Shown piece by piece: positions 33,940 through 43,522 of a stretch of 64,000 nt of DNA (positions are counted from its first letter, which is position 1; every line of letters starts with the position of its first letter). The translations under genes were made by a program, and so were the position numbers. The stretch covers positions 6,708-70,707 of the forward strand of contig DBMO01000015.1 of the NCBI GenBank assembly GCA_002298995.1, in the 5' to 3' direction. The DNA comes from Desulfarculales bacterium UBA696 (lineage in GTDB: Bacteria; Desulfobacterota; Syntrophobacteria; Syntrophobacterales; Syntrophobacteraceae). The notes below the pieces were generated by a model, which did no database searches, was not told where the DNA came from, and saw nothing but the letters and a program-made list of their open reading frames with translations.

Positions 33940-34303
33940 TTTGTCCTCCGTGGTCTCACTAGGTTTATTTCGGGCAGTTTACGCGCCGCCAGACTCATTC
34001 CATACACCTTAGCTATCCTGCGGCAGGTGTTTCGTACCCTCTTCCAAAATTATTGTCAAGCTGAATATTTAGTCCAGCAAGAGGTGAAATTGGATAAAGA
34101 AGGGGAAGTAAAATCGGGCCGAGCAGGGAAGCTTTTGCACACGATTTTGAAAGCTTAGCGTGAAAAATATTTCAAGCGCGGCACCTCGCAGCCGGCATCC
34201 AGCCCAAAAAAAATCGACGCTCCATAATAACATTTTTATCTGCTTGCGGCATTGAACCGAACGGCCCCGGAACACTTCCGGGACCGCTTATTCCATGAGG
34301 GAT
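33940..34303. other. Intergenic, ferredoxin to dsrC
   Basis: AT-rich in part (notably 34030-34240), with no convincing gene. A stem GGTCCCGGAA/TTCCGGGGCC at 34263-34285, just past the dsrC stop, could end dsrC transcription but has no T-run. Confidence 0.55.
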
Positions 34304-34621
34304 TTAAACACACCCCGTAGGCTTTGGCAACCCGGCCATTTTGCATGCGCCCTTTCCGGGTCCCGATGGAAAAAGCTCATAGATGTACTTGAGCTTGTAG
34401 CCCGTGACCTTGGTCAGGATCCGAACCATCGGAGCGATGCCGTGTTTTTTATAATAGTCCTGGAGTACACTTATGACTTTCCAGTGATCGTCGGTCAGTT
34501 CGGTAATGCCTTCGGAATTCTTTACATAATCGACCCATTCAGGGCACCACTCTTCGAAATTGATGATGAAACCGTCGTCGTCAACTTCAAAAGTCCTGCC
34601 CTTAAATTCTACCTGGCCCAT
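34304..34621 (-). CDS. dsrC: DsrC sulfur carrier protein
   Basis: Sulfur-carrier partner of dissimilatory sulfite reductase DsrAB, forming a trisulfide between its C-terminal cysteines that is reduced at the DsrMKJOP membrane complex. With start at 34621 (AAGGAGGG upstream) the protein is 105 residues, and both redox cysteines are present at Cys93 and Cys104 (C-x10-C near the end, GCV). Cys93 distinguishes DsrC from TusE. This is the clearest sulfate-respiration marker in the window. Confidence 0.95.
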   Translation of the reverse strand: MGQVEFKGRTFEVDDDGFIINFEEWCPEWVDYVKNSEGITELTDDHWKVISVLQDYYKKHGIAPMVRILTKVTGYKLKYIYELFPSGPGKGACKMAGLPKPTGCV

Positions 34622-34781
34622 GAATTCCCTCCTTGGACAGACCATATCCTAAAGCGCAAAGTTCCGGCAGGCGCCATTCCGGGGCCATCCCCGGTTCGGC
34701 GGGCTTACCGATGACCGGAATCTATCACATAAAAGGCCCGGATAACAGGCGTCCGATCTTTTGTTCAAAAACCGGGAGCGC

Positions 34782-35768
34782 TCAGTCCCAGAAAAGCTTT
34801 AGCCGTACTTTCTTGAACTCCCTCGTACTGAAAAGAATGCGGAAATTATCCATTCCGATAGCTTCAGCGAGTTTTTTAGCGGTCGTTTCGCATTCTTCCG
34901 GACTGCGGCCGTGGATCATCGCATAGAGGTTGAAGGGCCAGTCGGGGTAGGCGGGCCGATAATAGCAGTGGCTCACCTCGGGGTGCGAGGCGAGAATATC
35001 CCCCTGCCTGTCGATCCGGTCCTCGGGGCAGTTCCAGACAACCATGCCGTTAGCCCTGAATCCCACCTGCCGGTGATTTAGAACGGCGGCAAATCTCCGT
35101 ATCGTGCCATTCGAAGTCCAGTCGCAAATCGTCCCGAGCAGCTCGGCCTCACTCATCCCGAGCTTTTGGGCCCAAAGGGCGAAAGGCTTTGGAACGAGCG
35201 GCAAATCTTCCTGAATGCATTTAACTATATCGATATTTTCGGCGGTCGGGCTGAAGCGGCTCGTGGACTCGGTGGGAGGCAAGCCGGCCTTTTCCTCGGT
35301 GATTTCAGAGTCGCCGTCTTCCAAAACATCGAGCACCACCGCGAGTTTATACTTCTTAAGGGCCGGGAGTATCCGCGCGGGCCATCCACCTGCTTCAGCG
35401 GAAATTGCGGCAACCACCTCCCCGATTTCCTTTCCTGGAGGAACGGCTATCGTAAACCACATATTGAAGTTACCCGGGCGAAGATAGTTGTGGCTGACTC
35501 CGGGATAGCGGTTTACTACCTCGGCAGCGCGGTCCAGTTCATTTTCCGGTACGGCCATCGCCACCAGGCTGCTCCGGTATCCGAGGGCCCCGGTATTGAA
35601 AATCGCGCTTATCTGGCGAATAATCTTTTCTTCTTTTAACGTCCCGATGAGGGTGCGAACTTCCTGCTCTCCGATTTCAAGCCCTTCGGACAGCGCCCGG
35701 AAAGGCTCCGATACGAGCGGAAAAGAACGCTGGACCCGGTCGAGTAATATCCGGCTCGTTGAATCCAA
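34782..35768 (-). CDS. Siroheme decarboxylase, fused AhbA-AhbB type
   Basis: 328-residue protein with two tandem AsnC/Lrp-like modules (residues about 1-155 and 175-328), each of the AhbA/AhbB or NirD/L/G/H family. Motifs YLRPGNFNMWF and YRPAYPDWPFNLYAMIHG are typical. The enzyme removes two carboxyls from siroheme to give 12,18-didecarboxysiroheme, in the alternative heme (or heme d1) route. Ahb enzymes of Desulfovibrio are separate chains; NirDL fusions are known. TTG start with AAGGGAG. dsrC is downstream on the same strand. Confidence 0.87.
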   Translation of the reverse strand: MDSTSRILLDRVQRSFPLVSEPFRALSEGLEIGEQEVRTLIGTLKEEKIIRQISAIFNTGALGYRSSLVAMAVPENELDRAAEVVNRYPGVSHNYLRPGNFNMWFTIAVPPGKEIGEVVAAISAEAGGWPARILPALKKYKLAVVLDVLEDGDSEITEEKAGLPPTESTSRFSPTAENIDIVKCIQEDLPLVPKPFALWAQKLGMSEAELLGTICDWTSNGTIRRFAAVLNHRQVGFRANGMVVWNCPEDRIDRQGDILASHPEVSHCYYRPAYPDWPFNLYAMIHGRSPEECETTAKKLAEAIGMDNFRILFSTREFKKVRLKLFWD

Positions 35769-35933
35769 GACAATGCTCCCTTAAAATGGTATGGGTAAAG
35801 CTCAACACGATTTTACACAATTTGGGTGGGGCTTAACAGCTCAAGTGCCGATATTGCGCGGGCGGCGGCCCCAAAAGCAAAATACCCCAATCCGGAATAT
35901 AAACCGACGGTTCACTTCTGACAAGCAAAGGGT

Positions 35934-35949
35934 TGGCAGTTATTGTGCC
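35934..35949 (+). promoter_or_regulatory. Weak sigma-54 -24/-12 candidate
   Basis: TGGCAGTTATTGTGCC has GG and GC at the correct 11-base spacing, though the -12 element is imperfect (GTGC for TTGC). It lies 94 bases before the hydrolase start at 36043. Weaker than the matches at 51267 and 52748. Confidence 0.3.
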
Positions 35950-36042
35950 GTTGCAGCAAACATTGCAATCCGCATGCAAACAAATTCGTCGTTGGAACGA
36001 TTGACGAACAACAGCGCCTCAAGAAAAAAGAAGGAGTTGATA

Positions 36043-36855
36043 ATGGCCGATCTGCCCATCGATTACTCGGTTTTGGACAGACCCGAAGTTCTGAACCACA
36101 TCTTCCATCCCAGGAGAGAATGGCGGAGCGCCGAATCGGGCCGAGCATCCGACCTCCTCATCCCCGTCGAGGAGGGCATATCGATTGGCGCCAAGTTCCA
36201 CATGGCTGACAGGCAAGGCCCAAGTGTTCTCTTTTTCCACGGCAACGGCGAAATAGTCTCGGACTACGACGATCTCGGCCCCGTCTATAATCGCATGGGA
36301 ATAAACTTCCTCGCATTCGATTACCGCGGCTACGGACGCTCGGGCGGGACGCCGACGGTCAGCGCAATGATGCGGGACTGCGTCACGGCCTTCGATTTTA
36401 CACTGAAGTGGCTGAACCAGAACGGATATACCGGTTCGGTAATCGTCATGGGGAGGTCGCTTGGCAGCGCATCGGCCCTTGAAATCGTCTCCACCCGGCA
36501 GGGGAATGTAGACGGGCTTGTAATCGAAAGCGGGTTCGCCTTCGCCGAGCCGTTGCTGAGGGTTCTGGGCCTGGATCTTCGAGGTTCCGGCTTCAGTGAG
36601 AGCGAGGGGTTCGGAAACGTCGACAAGATCAGGAACTTCACCAAGCCGGTGTTGATAATTCACGCCGAATTCGACCACATAATTCCATTCTCCGACGGCC
36701 AGGCATTTTTCGACGCTTCGCAATCCTCGGACAAGATGCTCCTGAAAATCCCCGGAGCTAACCACAATGATATATTCTCCAGGGCCCTGGCGGAGTACAT
36801 GGCTGCCATAAAATCCTTCACCGAACGGGTAAAAACCGGGAAATCGTCAAAATGA
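36043..36855 (+). CDS. Alpha/beta hydrolase
   Basis: 270-residue soluble alpha/beta hydrolase with nucleophile elbow GRSLGSAS and an acid and histidine near EFDHIIPF and ANHND. Chosen start 36043 has AAGGAG and matches family N termini; a longer frame upstream is not supported. The substrate is unknown. It stands alone, with the neighbouring genes on the opposite strand or 125 bases downstream. Confidence 0.85.
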   Translation: MADLPIDYSVLDRPEVLNHIFHPRREWRSAESGRASDLLIPVEEGISIGAKFHMADRQGPSVLFFHGNGEIVSDYDDLGPVYNRMGINFLAFDYRGYGRSGGTPTVSAMMRDCVTAFDFTLKWLNQNGYTGSVIVMGRSLGSASALEIVSTRQGNVDGLVIESGFAFAEPLLRVLGLDLRGSGFSESEGFGNVDKIRNFTKPVLIIHAEFDHIIPFSDGQAFFDASQSSDKMLLKIPGANHNDIFSRALAEYMAAIKSFTERVKTGKSSK

Positions 36856-36980
36856 AAGAGCAGGGCCGGGTACTGTCGCCTCTCGAAGGTATCCTTGATC
36901 GATAAAATGATGAAAGCGGTCCGGAATCCGTGTAAGATAGTGCGTATTATTCAACAGCCGGTATCGAGGTGTTCAAAATT

Positions 36981-39230
36981 ATGGGTAAGGGCGAGCAGGA
37001 TGGTGTTTTTTCTTTTCCGAAGATTTTTCGGTATTTGTCTATCCAGCCCAAACCCATCGGAAATGAGGCAATCCACTGGACGAAAACCCAACAGTTGCTT
37101 GCCGGCCTGGCGGCTCTGGCAGTCCTGATAATAGCGAATCTGGCAGCCTTCCTGCCGCATTATCTGGGAAAGTTAACCTTCCCGTGGGATTTTGTCGGTG
37201 GATATCACACCGTCTCTTTCGGCTGGTATGCCTATGGAGGCCTTTTTTCTCCGCCGAAATGGTTTCCATGGGCTCACGGCGGCTTTCCCGCCGATTTGTC
37301 GGTACAGGCCGGCGGGTGGTACCTGCCGCTGATGGCGCTAAAGCTTTTCGGAATCCCCTACTCCCTGAGAGTCGCAACCATAGTTCAATCGATTCATCCG
37401 TTTGTGGGTGGACTTGGCATCTATATGCTTTTGCGCCGGCTGGAAATCGGCGCCGCCGCCGCTTTGCTCGGGGCCGTGTCCTTTCATTTCTCAGCGGGTT
37501 TTTTCTCAAACCAGCAGCATGTTGACATTATTCGTGCCGGCGCTTTGCTGCCGTGGCTCCTTTGGGCCCTGCACCCGGAGGGGTTGCTAAAGGGCTTCCG
37601 GGGGCCGTTCGTAGCTTCAATCCTCCTTTTTCAGTTCCTCGTCGCCTCTTATCCGGGGAACATCGTCGCCTCGGCCTATGCTTGCGCCGCATGGTGCTGT
37701 TTCTGGGGCTTTTTCGCCTGCGCGGGCGAAACACGCAGGCGTTACGCCATCATTCTACTGTCGGCCGCAACATCGGGTGTCTTGCTCTCGATGATCAAGT
37801 GGGCGCCGGTTTTTGCGGGCAGGACTGCATTTGATGTGCTCCAGGGCCCCTTCTATCCAATACATCCTCAGTTTTTTCTAACTATGCTGCTGCCCTACAT
37901 TACCAATGCACTCCCTGCTTCCGATCCGACCATGCGCTGTCTCTATTTGCCTCTTGCCGTGCTTGCCGGGATTTTATTCATCGACTTTCGTGAAAAGCGG
38001 GTTCGCGCGGGCATATTATTTGTCGCTCTAACCATTCTTATCGGGATTCTCGTAAGGGGGCTTGCGGACAAATCGGGTTTCAATTGGCTTCCGGGTATCA
38101 AGACCAGCCGCTTTCCGTTATCAGACTGGCGACCGGTTTTTCAGATCGGACTGATAATTCTGGGCGTGAGCGGTTGGTACCGTCAATTGGGGCGCGGGGC
38201 AAATCTCAAGGCGCCGGTCGTGGTTTTTTCCTGGCTCGGAGTTCTAGCGGCTACGATCTTCATTGCACTGGGTCTGGGGTACAAGTCTGAAGAACTGATG
38301 CATCCCGTCATTATTGCCGCCGTTTCACTGGTCATTGTCTCTTTGGCTGCCCGGTTCGGAAACAGAAACGGGCAAGTGGCAATTGTATGCGCCGTTCTGT
38401 TGAGCGTGTTCGCTTTTGCCGACGGCATTACCTACCACAAGCTCCAGCGATCAACGTGGAGAATCCCGTGGGTCGATCCCCTGGCAGCTCTTAGCGTGTT
38501 CGGCACCACGTCGACGGGCGAGCATATCCCCCAGGTGCCTGACCTTGTCAGGCGTCCGATGCGGTTTGCCGCCGGAGAAAGTGCCGCCGATGCGATCTCC
38601 GCGGTCAACTACACCAATTCTTTGTATAACAAGTGCTGGTATGAAGCCAGTTTTGGCCTGTTTGGCTACAACACCGAAACTTTCAGGTTGTCCGGGCCCC
38701 ATAAGAAATTCTATAGGGCGCTTTCTAATAATCCAGGTCCATGGGCGGAGGCCCTTTTTGATTTCATGCGCGCTCCTCACCAGTTGGCGCTGATAACGCC
38801 CGAGGCGCCTTTCGACGCCAACCTGCTCCCGCCCGCTGATGTAAAGGAGCCACCCTTTTCGCGGTCCCTGGTTCGCGGGGCAGTCGCAGAACCGGTATCC
38901 TACAAGGCGGATCGAGTTGCCTACACGGTTTACACGCCGGAAGATGTGAAAATCGTGGAAAACGAAATGTGGTGGCCCGGCTGGAACATGGTATTGTGCG
39001 CACCGGATGGCAATTGCCTTAGCCCGATCATCGCCCGGTCGTCGCCGGAAGGCCTGCGCACCTGGTCTATCCCCGCTGGTGATTGGAGAGCCCAGACGCG
39101 GTTCATTCCCCCCGGTCGCCTCGCCGGTTCAATCCTTTCCATTTTGGGCCTCGTAATTGCTCTGATAACCGGCCTCGCCGTTAACCGGTCCAGTCATAAA
39201 AATTCGGGAACTCCGGCAACTACTGCTTGA
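36981..39230 (+). CDS. Large polytopic membrane protein, YfhO-like
   Basis: About 749 residues: roughly 12 hydrophobic helices in the first 500 residues, then an extracytoplasmic soluble C-terminal domain (about 500-730) and one final helix (GSILSILGLVIALITGLAV). The layout and WDFVGGYHTVSFGW-like motif suggest the YfhO/GT-C glycosyltransferase-like membrane group, but the family assignment is tentative. ATG at 36981 has GAGGT upstream; a GTG lies 12 bases earlier. Confidence 0.6.
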   Translation: MGKGEQDGVFSFPKIFRYLSIQPKPIGNEAIHWTKTQQLLAGLAALAVLIIANLAAFLPHYLGKLTFPWDFVGGYHTVSFGWYAYGGLFSPPKWFPWAHGGFPADLSVQAGGWYLPLMALKLFGIPYSLRVATIVQSIHPFVGGLGIYMLLRRLEIGAAAALLGAVSFHFSAGFFSNQQHVDIIRAGALLPWLLWALHPEGLLKGFRGPFVASILLFQFLVASYPGNIVASAYACAAWCCFWGFFACAGETRRRYAIILLSAATSGVLLSMIKWAPVFAGRTAFDVLQGPFYPIHPQFFLTMLLPYITNALPASDPTMRCLYLPLAVLAGILFIDFREKRVRAGILFVALTILIGILVRGLADKSGFNWLPGIKTSRFPLSDWRPVFQIGLIILGVSGWYRQLGRGANLKAPVVVFSWLGVLAATIFIALGLGYKSEELMHPVIIAAVSLVIVSLAARFGNRNGQVAIVCAVLLSVFAFADGITYHKLQRSTWRIPWVDPLAALSVFGTTSTGEHIPQVPDLVRRPMRFAAGESAADAISAVNYTNSLYNKCWYEASFGLFGYNTETFRLSGPHKKFYRALSNNPGPWAEALFDFMRAPHQLALITPEAPFDANLLPPADVKEPPFSRSLVRGAVAEPVSYKADRVAYTVYTPEDVKIVENEMWWPGWNMVLCAPDGNCLSPIIARSSPEGLRTWSIPAGDWRAQTRFIPPGRLAGSILSILGLVIALITGLAVNRSSHKNSGTPATTA

Positions 39231-39253
39231 ACCCGACTTCCCACGAGAGGCGA

Positions 39254-39530
39254 TCACCAATGGAAAAGGGCCCCCATGTCCAGTCCATCATGATTTCCTG
39301 AGATAATACCGTTGATAACTTTTAGCTTTTCTTCATTCATCTTCGCAGCGGCTTCAGCTATTGAATCTTCCTCTATAGAACGCATACAGTGCCGACACAT
39401 ATTCGCACTGGCTTAACAAAAATCCCATATAATAAAAACATCCTCCATCATAGAACTTGATAACCATTAGTCCTTTACTGCGCTGGATACAGGCACTTCG
39501 TCGTTTAGCATGAATTCGGAATCGCAAATG
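39254..39530 (-). pseudogene. Decayed WcbI-like gene fragment
   Basis: Read on the minus strand with frame shifts, this region encodes EFMLNDEVPV, then GGCFYYMGFLLSQCEYVS, then EAAAKMNEEKLKVINGIIS and ends GALFHW followed by a stop. All match the C-terminal part of the broken WcbI-like gene at 49959-50888 (there EFMLHDEMPV, GGCFYYLGQLLSHGEYVS, EAAAKMNEDKLKLIDSIIS, APLFHW). The fragment has at least two frameshifts and a stop. Confidence 0.75.
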
Positions 39531-39986
39531 ACCGCCGGGCGCTAATCGACTCGTGTGATAAGCAATTTCCGTTATCATGAAGACCAATTGCATCGACCTA
39601 TCGTGAATGTAGCGCAAAGAAGGCGCAGTCGATTGGCGATAAGTAACAGGCTCGTCGGCGTGTCTAAATGACTCGTTTCAAACGGCGAGAGCCAGGCAGG
39701 AAGGTGCCCTCATGGCCCTCCTCCTCTCTCTCTAGGAGAATTCTTATGTTTGAACTTCCGAAAGTTAAATCAAACCGGCTGATATTTTCTAAAAAAAATA
39801 TCTCGTGGCAATTTATGCTCCGCGGAAAGACACTTTGCTCGTGGATACCGTCTCAGCTTCACGGGAAGCTTTTTTATTCTGAAACTACTTTTCACTTTAG
39901 TCGATTGATATGCCGTGCCGATTATGCGTTATACAATGGATAACCAAGTGGGATTAATGCACCTTTATTCACAAACGGAGGCTCTA
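39531..39986. other. AT-rich gap before the chemoreceptor gene
   Basis: No convincing gene. A 65-codon frame from the ATG at 39746 has a good AGGAGA ribosome site, but codon use and composition differ from the neighbours, so it is left unannotated. AT content is clearly higher than in the neighbouring coding sequence. Confidence 0.5.
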
Positions 39987-42278
39987 ATGAAATGGTTCTC
40001 AGGTATTGGGGGTAAGATTTTCATAAGCTTCATAGTATTGGTGCTAACTGGTCTGGTAGTGGGAAGCATCGGATACTTCAGTTTAAACAAGGTGGTTGAA
40101 GTAGGCGGGCAGGAGAGGTTGGCAAACAGAGTCGAGTCAAGGCTCTATGAGGCCAGGCAGCACGAGAAGGACCTTATAATCCGAAAGGATGACGAATCGT
40201 TCAAAAAACTTGACCAGGCCCTGGAGCTGCTTTCGAAGCAGGCCGAGGATCTGAAAGCCATGATCGCGCGCGGGGCCAAGGCCGACGAGATCAAGGAGGC
40301 TCAAATCGTCTACAAAAAGAAAGCTTCCGACCTCAAGCAACTTTTTGAAGACGATGCCAGGGCCCTTGCCACCCTGCAGCAGGTAGCCGCCAAGATGATG
40401 AAAACATCGGAAGAGCAGAGTAATAAAGCCATTTCCGAAGAAAAGGATCTTATACTCAATTCGAGTGCCGCCACTTTGAAACAAAGCAGTTTGAATCGCA
40501 TTAAAGAGGTGGTCAACGTCGGGCACGACGTGCTCAAATATTACCATGACAAGGGTCTTCCATTGGACAATAGCCTCGATGTCATCCGCAATATGCATTT
40601 CGAGGGCAGTAACTACTACTTTGTCGTAAAAGAGGACCTGACGCTTATCGCTCACGGGTCCGACCGCAAGCTCGAAGGAATGGATTTCGGAAAAATCCAG
40701 GATAAGAAGACCGGCAGGACCTTCATGAAAGACATAGTCTCGGAGGCCATGAGCAAGGGTGATTCCTACACCGAGTACTTCTGGACAAAGCCCGGAAAGG
40801 GAGATGCAGTCTTTCCCAAGGTGACTTTTGCAAAGCACTTCAAGCCCTGGGGCATAATCATTTGCGCCGGCGCCTACATTGACGATATCGAGCAGGAGAT
40901 TGCAAAGACAGGCACCCTGCTTCAGAATGGATTCGAAAAGCTTCAGCAGGCAAACGCTATCCTGGAGTTCACCGCGGCGGCTCGTCTAAACGCGCTCTAT
41001 TACTTTGCATTCGAACAGAATGCGCCAAAGGTGGGCGAGGCCCTGGGCAAGCTCAAAGCACTTCCGGTTGCAACCGAAGATCTCAAAAGGGAAGCAGACA
41101 CCTACCTGAAGGAATTTACCCGTCGGGTCAAAAACAATGAAGACCGCATCCGATCGATTGCCGAGATCGAAACAGTCGCATCAAAGGCCCAGAGCGCCGC
41201 AAAGGAAGTGAGCAAGGAGGCCGAGGATGGCGCCCTGAAGACCGCAGGCGACGGCAAGACCTACATGGTCACCTTCGTGCTGTCTGGAGCATTTGCGGGC
41301 GTCTTACTGGCACTCCTACTCGTCAGAGTCATCACCAAACCCCTCAGGCGGGTGATCACGGGACTCAGCGAAAGCTCGGAACAGGTGACCTCTGCTTCCT
41401 GCCAGGTGGCTTCATCAAGTCAACAACTTGCAAATGGTGCTTCCGACCAGGCCGCGGCCATTGAAGAGACATCCTCTTCGATGGAAGAGATGGCTTCCAT
41501 GACCAGGCAGAACGCAACGAATGCATCCCAGGCCAAGCAGTCGATGAAAGCGGCCGAGGATGTCGTAAGAGACGTGGACGCGCACCTCAAGGAGATGGCC
41601 GAAGCGATGAACAAGATCAACCAGTCGAGTGAGGAGACCATAAAGATTATCAAAACAATCGATGAGATCGCCTTTCAAACCAACCTCCTTGCCCTTAATG
41701 CCGCCGTCGAAGCAGCACGGGCCGGGGAGGCCGGGGCGGGCTTCGCCGTAGTTGCCGATGAGGTGAGAAACCTCGCGATGAGGGCCGCCGAGGCCGCCAA
41801 GAACACCAGCAGTATGATCGAGAATACCCTCAAAGCCGTGCGGCACGGCAATGAGCTTACCGGGCTGACCCAGGAAGCATTCAAGAGAAACATTGAAATC
41901 TCAACCGGTGTTTCCGGTCTAGTGGATGAGATAACGGCGGCCAGCCAGGAGCAGGCCCAGGGTGTCGATCAGGTGAACAAGGCCGTATGCGAAATGGACA
42001 AGCTCACCCAGAGAAATGCCGCCAATGCGGAAGAATCCGCCTCGGCGTCCGAGGAAATGAATACACAGGCCGAGTTGATGAAATCATTCGTCCAGGATCT
42101 AATGAAGCTTGTCGGGGGAAGCCAGGGAGGCGGCACGAAGCAAATCGCTTCCCTTGGCGGCGGGAGAACGAAAAAGCCCCGCACGCTCATGCATCGGGCC
42201 ACCAAGACTGATGTCAGCGGCATCGACATGAACGTCGCCCCGGAGAAACTGGTTCCTTTCGAGGGCGAAGGATTTTAG
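39987..42278 (+). CDS. Methyl-accepting chemotaxis protein
   Basis: 763-residue chemoreceptor. N-terminal helix about residues 9-32, then an extracytoplasmic region in which a Cache-like domain (about 185-285, including YYFVVKEDLTLIAHGSD and FKPWGIIICAGAY) sits between flanking helical segments resembling the HBM helical-bundle sensor. A second helix (about 408-432), HAMP-like linker, and signalling domain with the hairpin EIAFQTNLLALNAAVEAARAGE follow. Start chosen for GGAGG. Ligand unknown. No che genes are nearby. Confidence 0.92.
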   Translation: MKWFSGIGGKIFISFIVLVLTGLVVGSIGYFSLNKVVEVGGQERLANRVESRLYEARQHEKDLIIRKDDESFKKLDQALELLSKQAEDLKAMIARGAKADEIKEAQIVYKKKASDLKQLFEDDARALATLQQVAAKMMKTSEEQSNKAISEEKDLILNSSAATLKQSSLNRIKEVVNVGHDVLKYYHDKGLPLDNSLDVIRNMHFEGSNYYFVVKEDLTLIAHGSDRKLEGMDFGKIQDKKTGRTFMKDIVSEAMSKGDSYTEYFWTKPGKGDAVFPKVTFAKHFKPWGIIICAGAYIDDIEQEIAKTGTLLQNGFEKLQQANAILEFTAAARLNALYYFAFEQNAPKVGEALGKLKALPVATEDLKREADTYLKEFTRRVKNNEDRIRSIAEIETVASKAQSAAKEVSKEAEDGALKTAGDGKTYMVTFVLSGAFAGVLLALLLVRVITKPLRRVITGLSESSEQVTSASCQVASSSQQLANGASDQAAAIEETSSSMEEMASMTRQNATNASQAKQSMKAAEDVVRDVDAHLKEMAEAMNKINQSSEETIKIIKTIDEIAFQTNLLALNAAVEAARAGEAGAGFAVVADEVRNLAMRAAEAAKNTSSMIENTLKAVRHGNELTGLTQEAFKRNIEISTGVSGLVDEITAASQEQAQGVDQVNKAVCEMDKLTQRNAANAEESASASEEMNTQAELMKSFVQDLMKLVGGSQGGGTKQIASLGGGRTKKPRTLMHRATKTDVSGIDMNVAPEKLVPFEGEGF

Positions 42279-42725
42279 GGATTCCTGGCGAAATTCAGCT
42301 TCGAACTCATGGAGTTTATCAACACAACCCAACGTGTGGGGCGGGCCCTCGGCCTGCCCCACTTACTTCCGCGACCCAATAGTCCTCTTGCCACCGCGAT
42401 TACACCGGCGCCCCGGCCAAAAATTTCGCCTCGGCAGAGGCAAGGTCCCCCGACCTTGCCGGCCATGATGGAACGTCTCGACTCGACCCCACGCCGCTCG
42501 GTTTAAGAGAGGTAATCGCAGTAAAAAGAGGATAAGGTTTAGGACCTCGGCTGTAATGGAAACCCGCGGTCGGGAGACCGCGCCAAAACCGTGTAACAGG
42601 TCTCACTTCAACGGGTCTCATGTACTTGCCTCCCGGATGGGGACTACACGGCCAAGAGCCCTTGTGGCATTGTTGTGAAAGCCCTAATTTATCCGGGAAC
42701 TCATTGAAGAAAAGAGGTAAGAGGA
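42279..42725. other. Repeat-rich intergenic region
   Basis: No gene seen. Palindromes: GTGGGGCGGGCC/GGCCTGCCCCAC near 42335-42361, GGCAAGGTC/GACCTTGCC at 42439-42460 (perfect), and CGCGGTC/GACCGCG near 42567-42584. None matches a riboswitch I know. Confidence 0.5.
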
Positions 42726-43451
42726 ATGAAAAGCGTTTGGAGCTGCAAAAGATCGATCCTGATAATTTATTTACTTGTCCTATTCCTCTCCACCCATGAG
42801 GTCTCATACGCCCTCACGGAAGAGGCCGGATTTGTCTCTCCCGCCCAGGTCGATCTGGTGGAACTGCTCGCTCCGCCACCCGCGGAATCTTCCACAACGA
42901 CCCTTGCCGAGATTGCCGAACTGGTCCGGATCCAGAAAACGCGCACTCCGGCGGAAGAGGCTCAAGCCATGGCCGATAAAAATCTGACCGTTTTTCAGCT
43001 TGCATCGGGAGTACTGGGTCCTGGCTTCAAGGTTGAGAATCTACCTTTAACCGCCAAATTTTTCGAACGTCTTACAGACGGCGCCATTCCCATAATAGGC
43101 CCCGTAAAAGATCACTGGAAGCGCCAACGTCCTTTCCTCACGAGCCATGAAGTCAAATCCTGCTTTGATAAAATGACCGGGTATTCTTACCCAAGCGGCC
43201 ACTCAACTTTTGCTTATCTTTGCGCAATCGTTCTGGCCGATATCGTCCCGGAAAAACGGACGGAGATTTTCGATCGGGCAGCCATGTATGCACGTGCCCG
43301 TATGATCTGTGGAGTGCATTACCCAAGCGATGTTGATGCCGGTCGTATCGCCGGAACCGTCATTGCGGCTTTTGCCCTGCGGAATGCTGAATTCGAGAGG
43401 GAATTCAAGCCCGTTAAGGAGGAGATCAGGAAGGTTCTTCAGCTTGATTAA
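42726..43451 (+). CDS. Secreted class A acid phosphatase (PAP2)
   Basis: Exported 241-residue phosphatase with signal peptide and the class A phosphatase signature: K-x6-RP (KDHWKRQRP), PSGH, and a final R-x5-H-x3-D (ARMICGVHYPSD). It is a soluble nonspecific acid phosphatase of the periplasm, like PhoN, rather than a membrane PAP2. GGTAAGAGG precedes the start. Confidence 0.9.
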   Translation: MKSVWSCKRSILIIYLLVLFLSTHEVSYALTEEAGFVSPAQVDLVELLAPPPAESSTTTLAEIAELVRIQKTRTPAEEAQAMADKNLTVFQLASGVLGPGFKVENLPLTAKFFERLTDGAIPIIGPVKDHWKRQRPFLTSHEVKSCFDKMTGYSYPSGHSTFAYLCAIVLADIVPEKRTEIFDRAAMYARARMICGVHYPSDVDAGRIAGTVIAAFALRNAEFEREFKPVKEEIRKVLQLD

Positions 43452-43522
43452 ATCGGCCGTATATCGGCTCCCACTTTGGCCTGAGCATCGTTACACGGAT
43501 TAGGGTGGACGCAGTTTCGAGG

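Noticed and set aside
39746..39943. 65-codon frame with a good AGGAGA ribosome site
   Set aside because: Codon use and base composition are unlike the neighbours, no family similarity is visible, and it lies in an AT-rich gap with a gene relic.
42480..42725. Possible riboswitch before the acid phosphatase
   Set aside because: Hairpins are present, but no match to a known aptamer (cyclic-di-GMP, cobalamin, guanidine) could be made.
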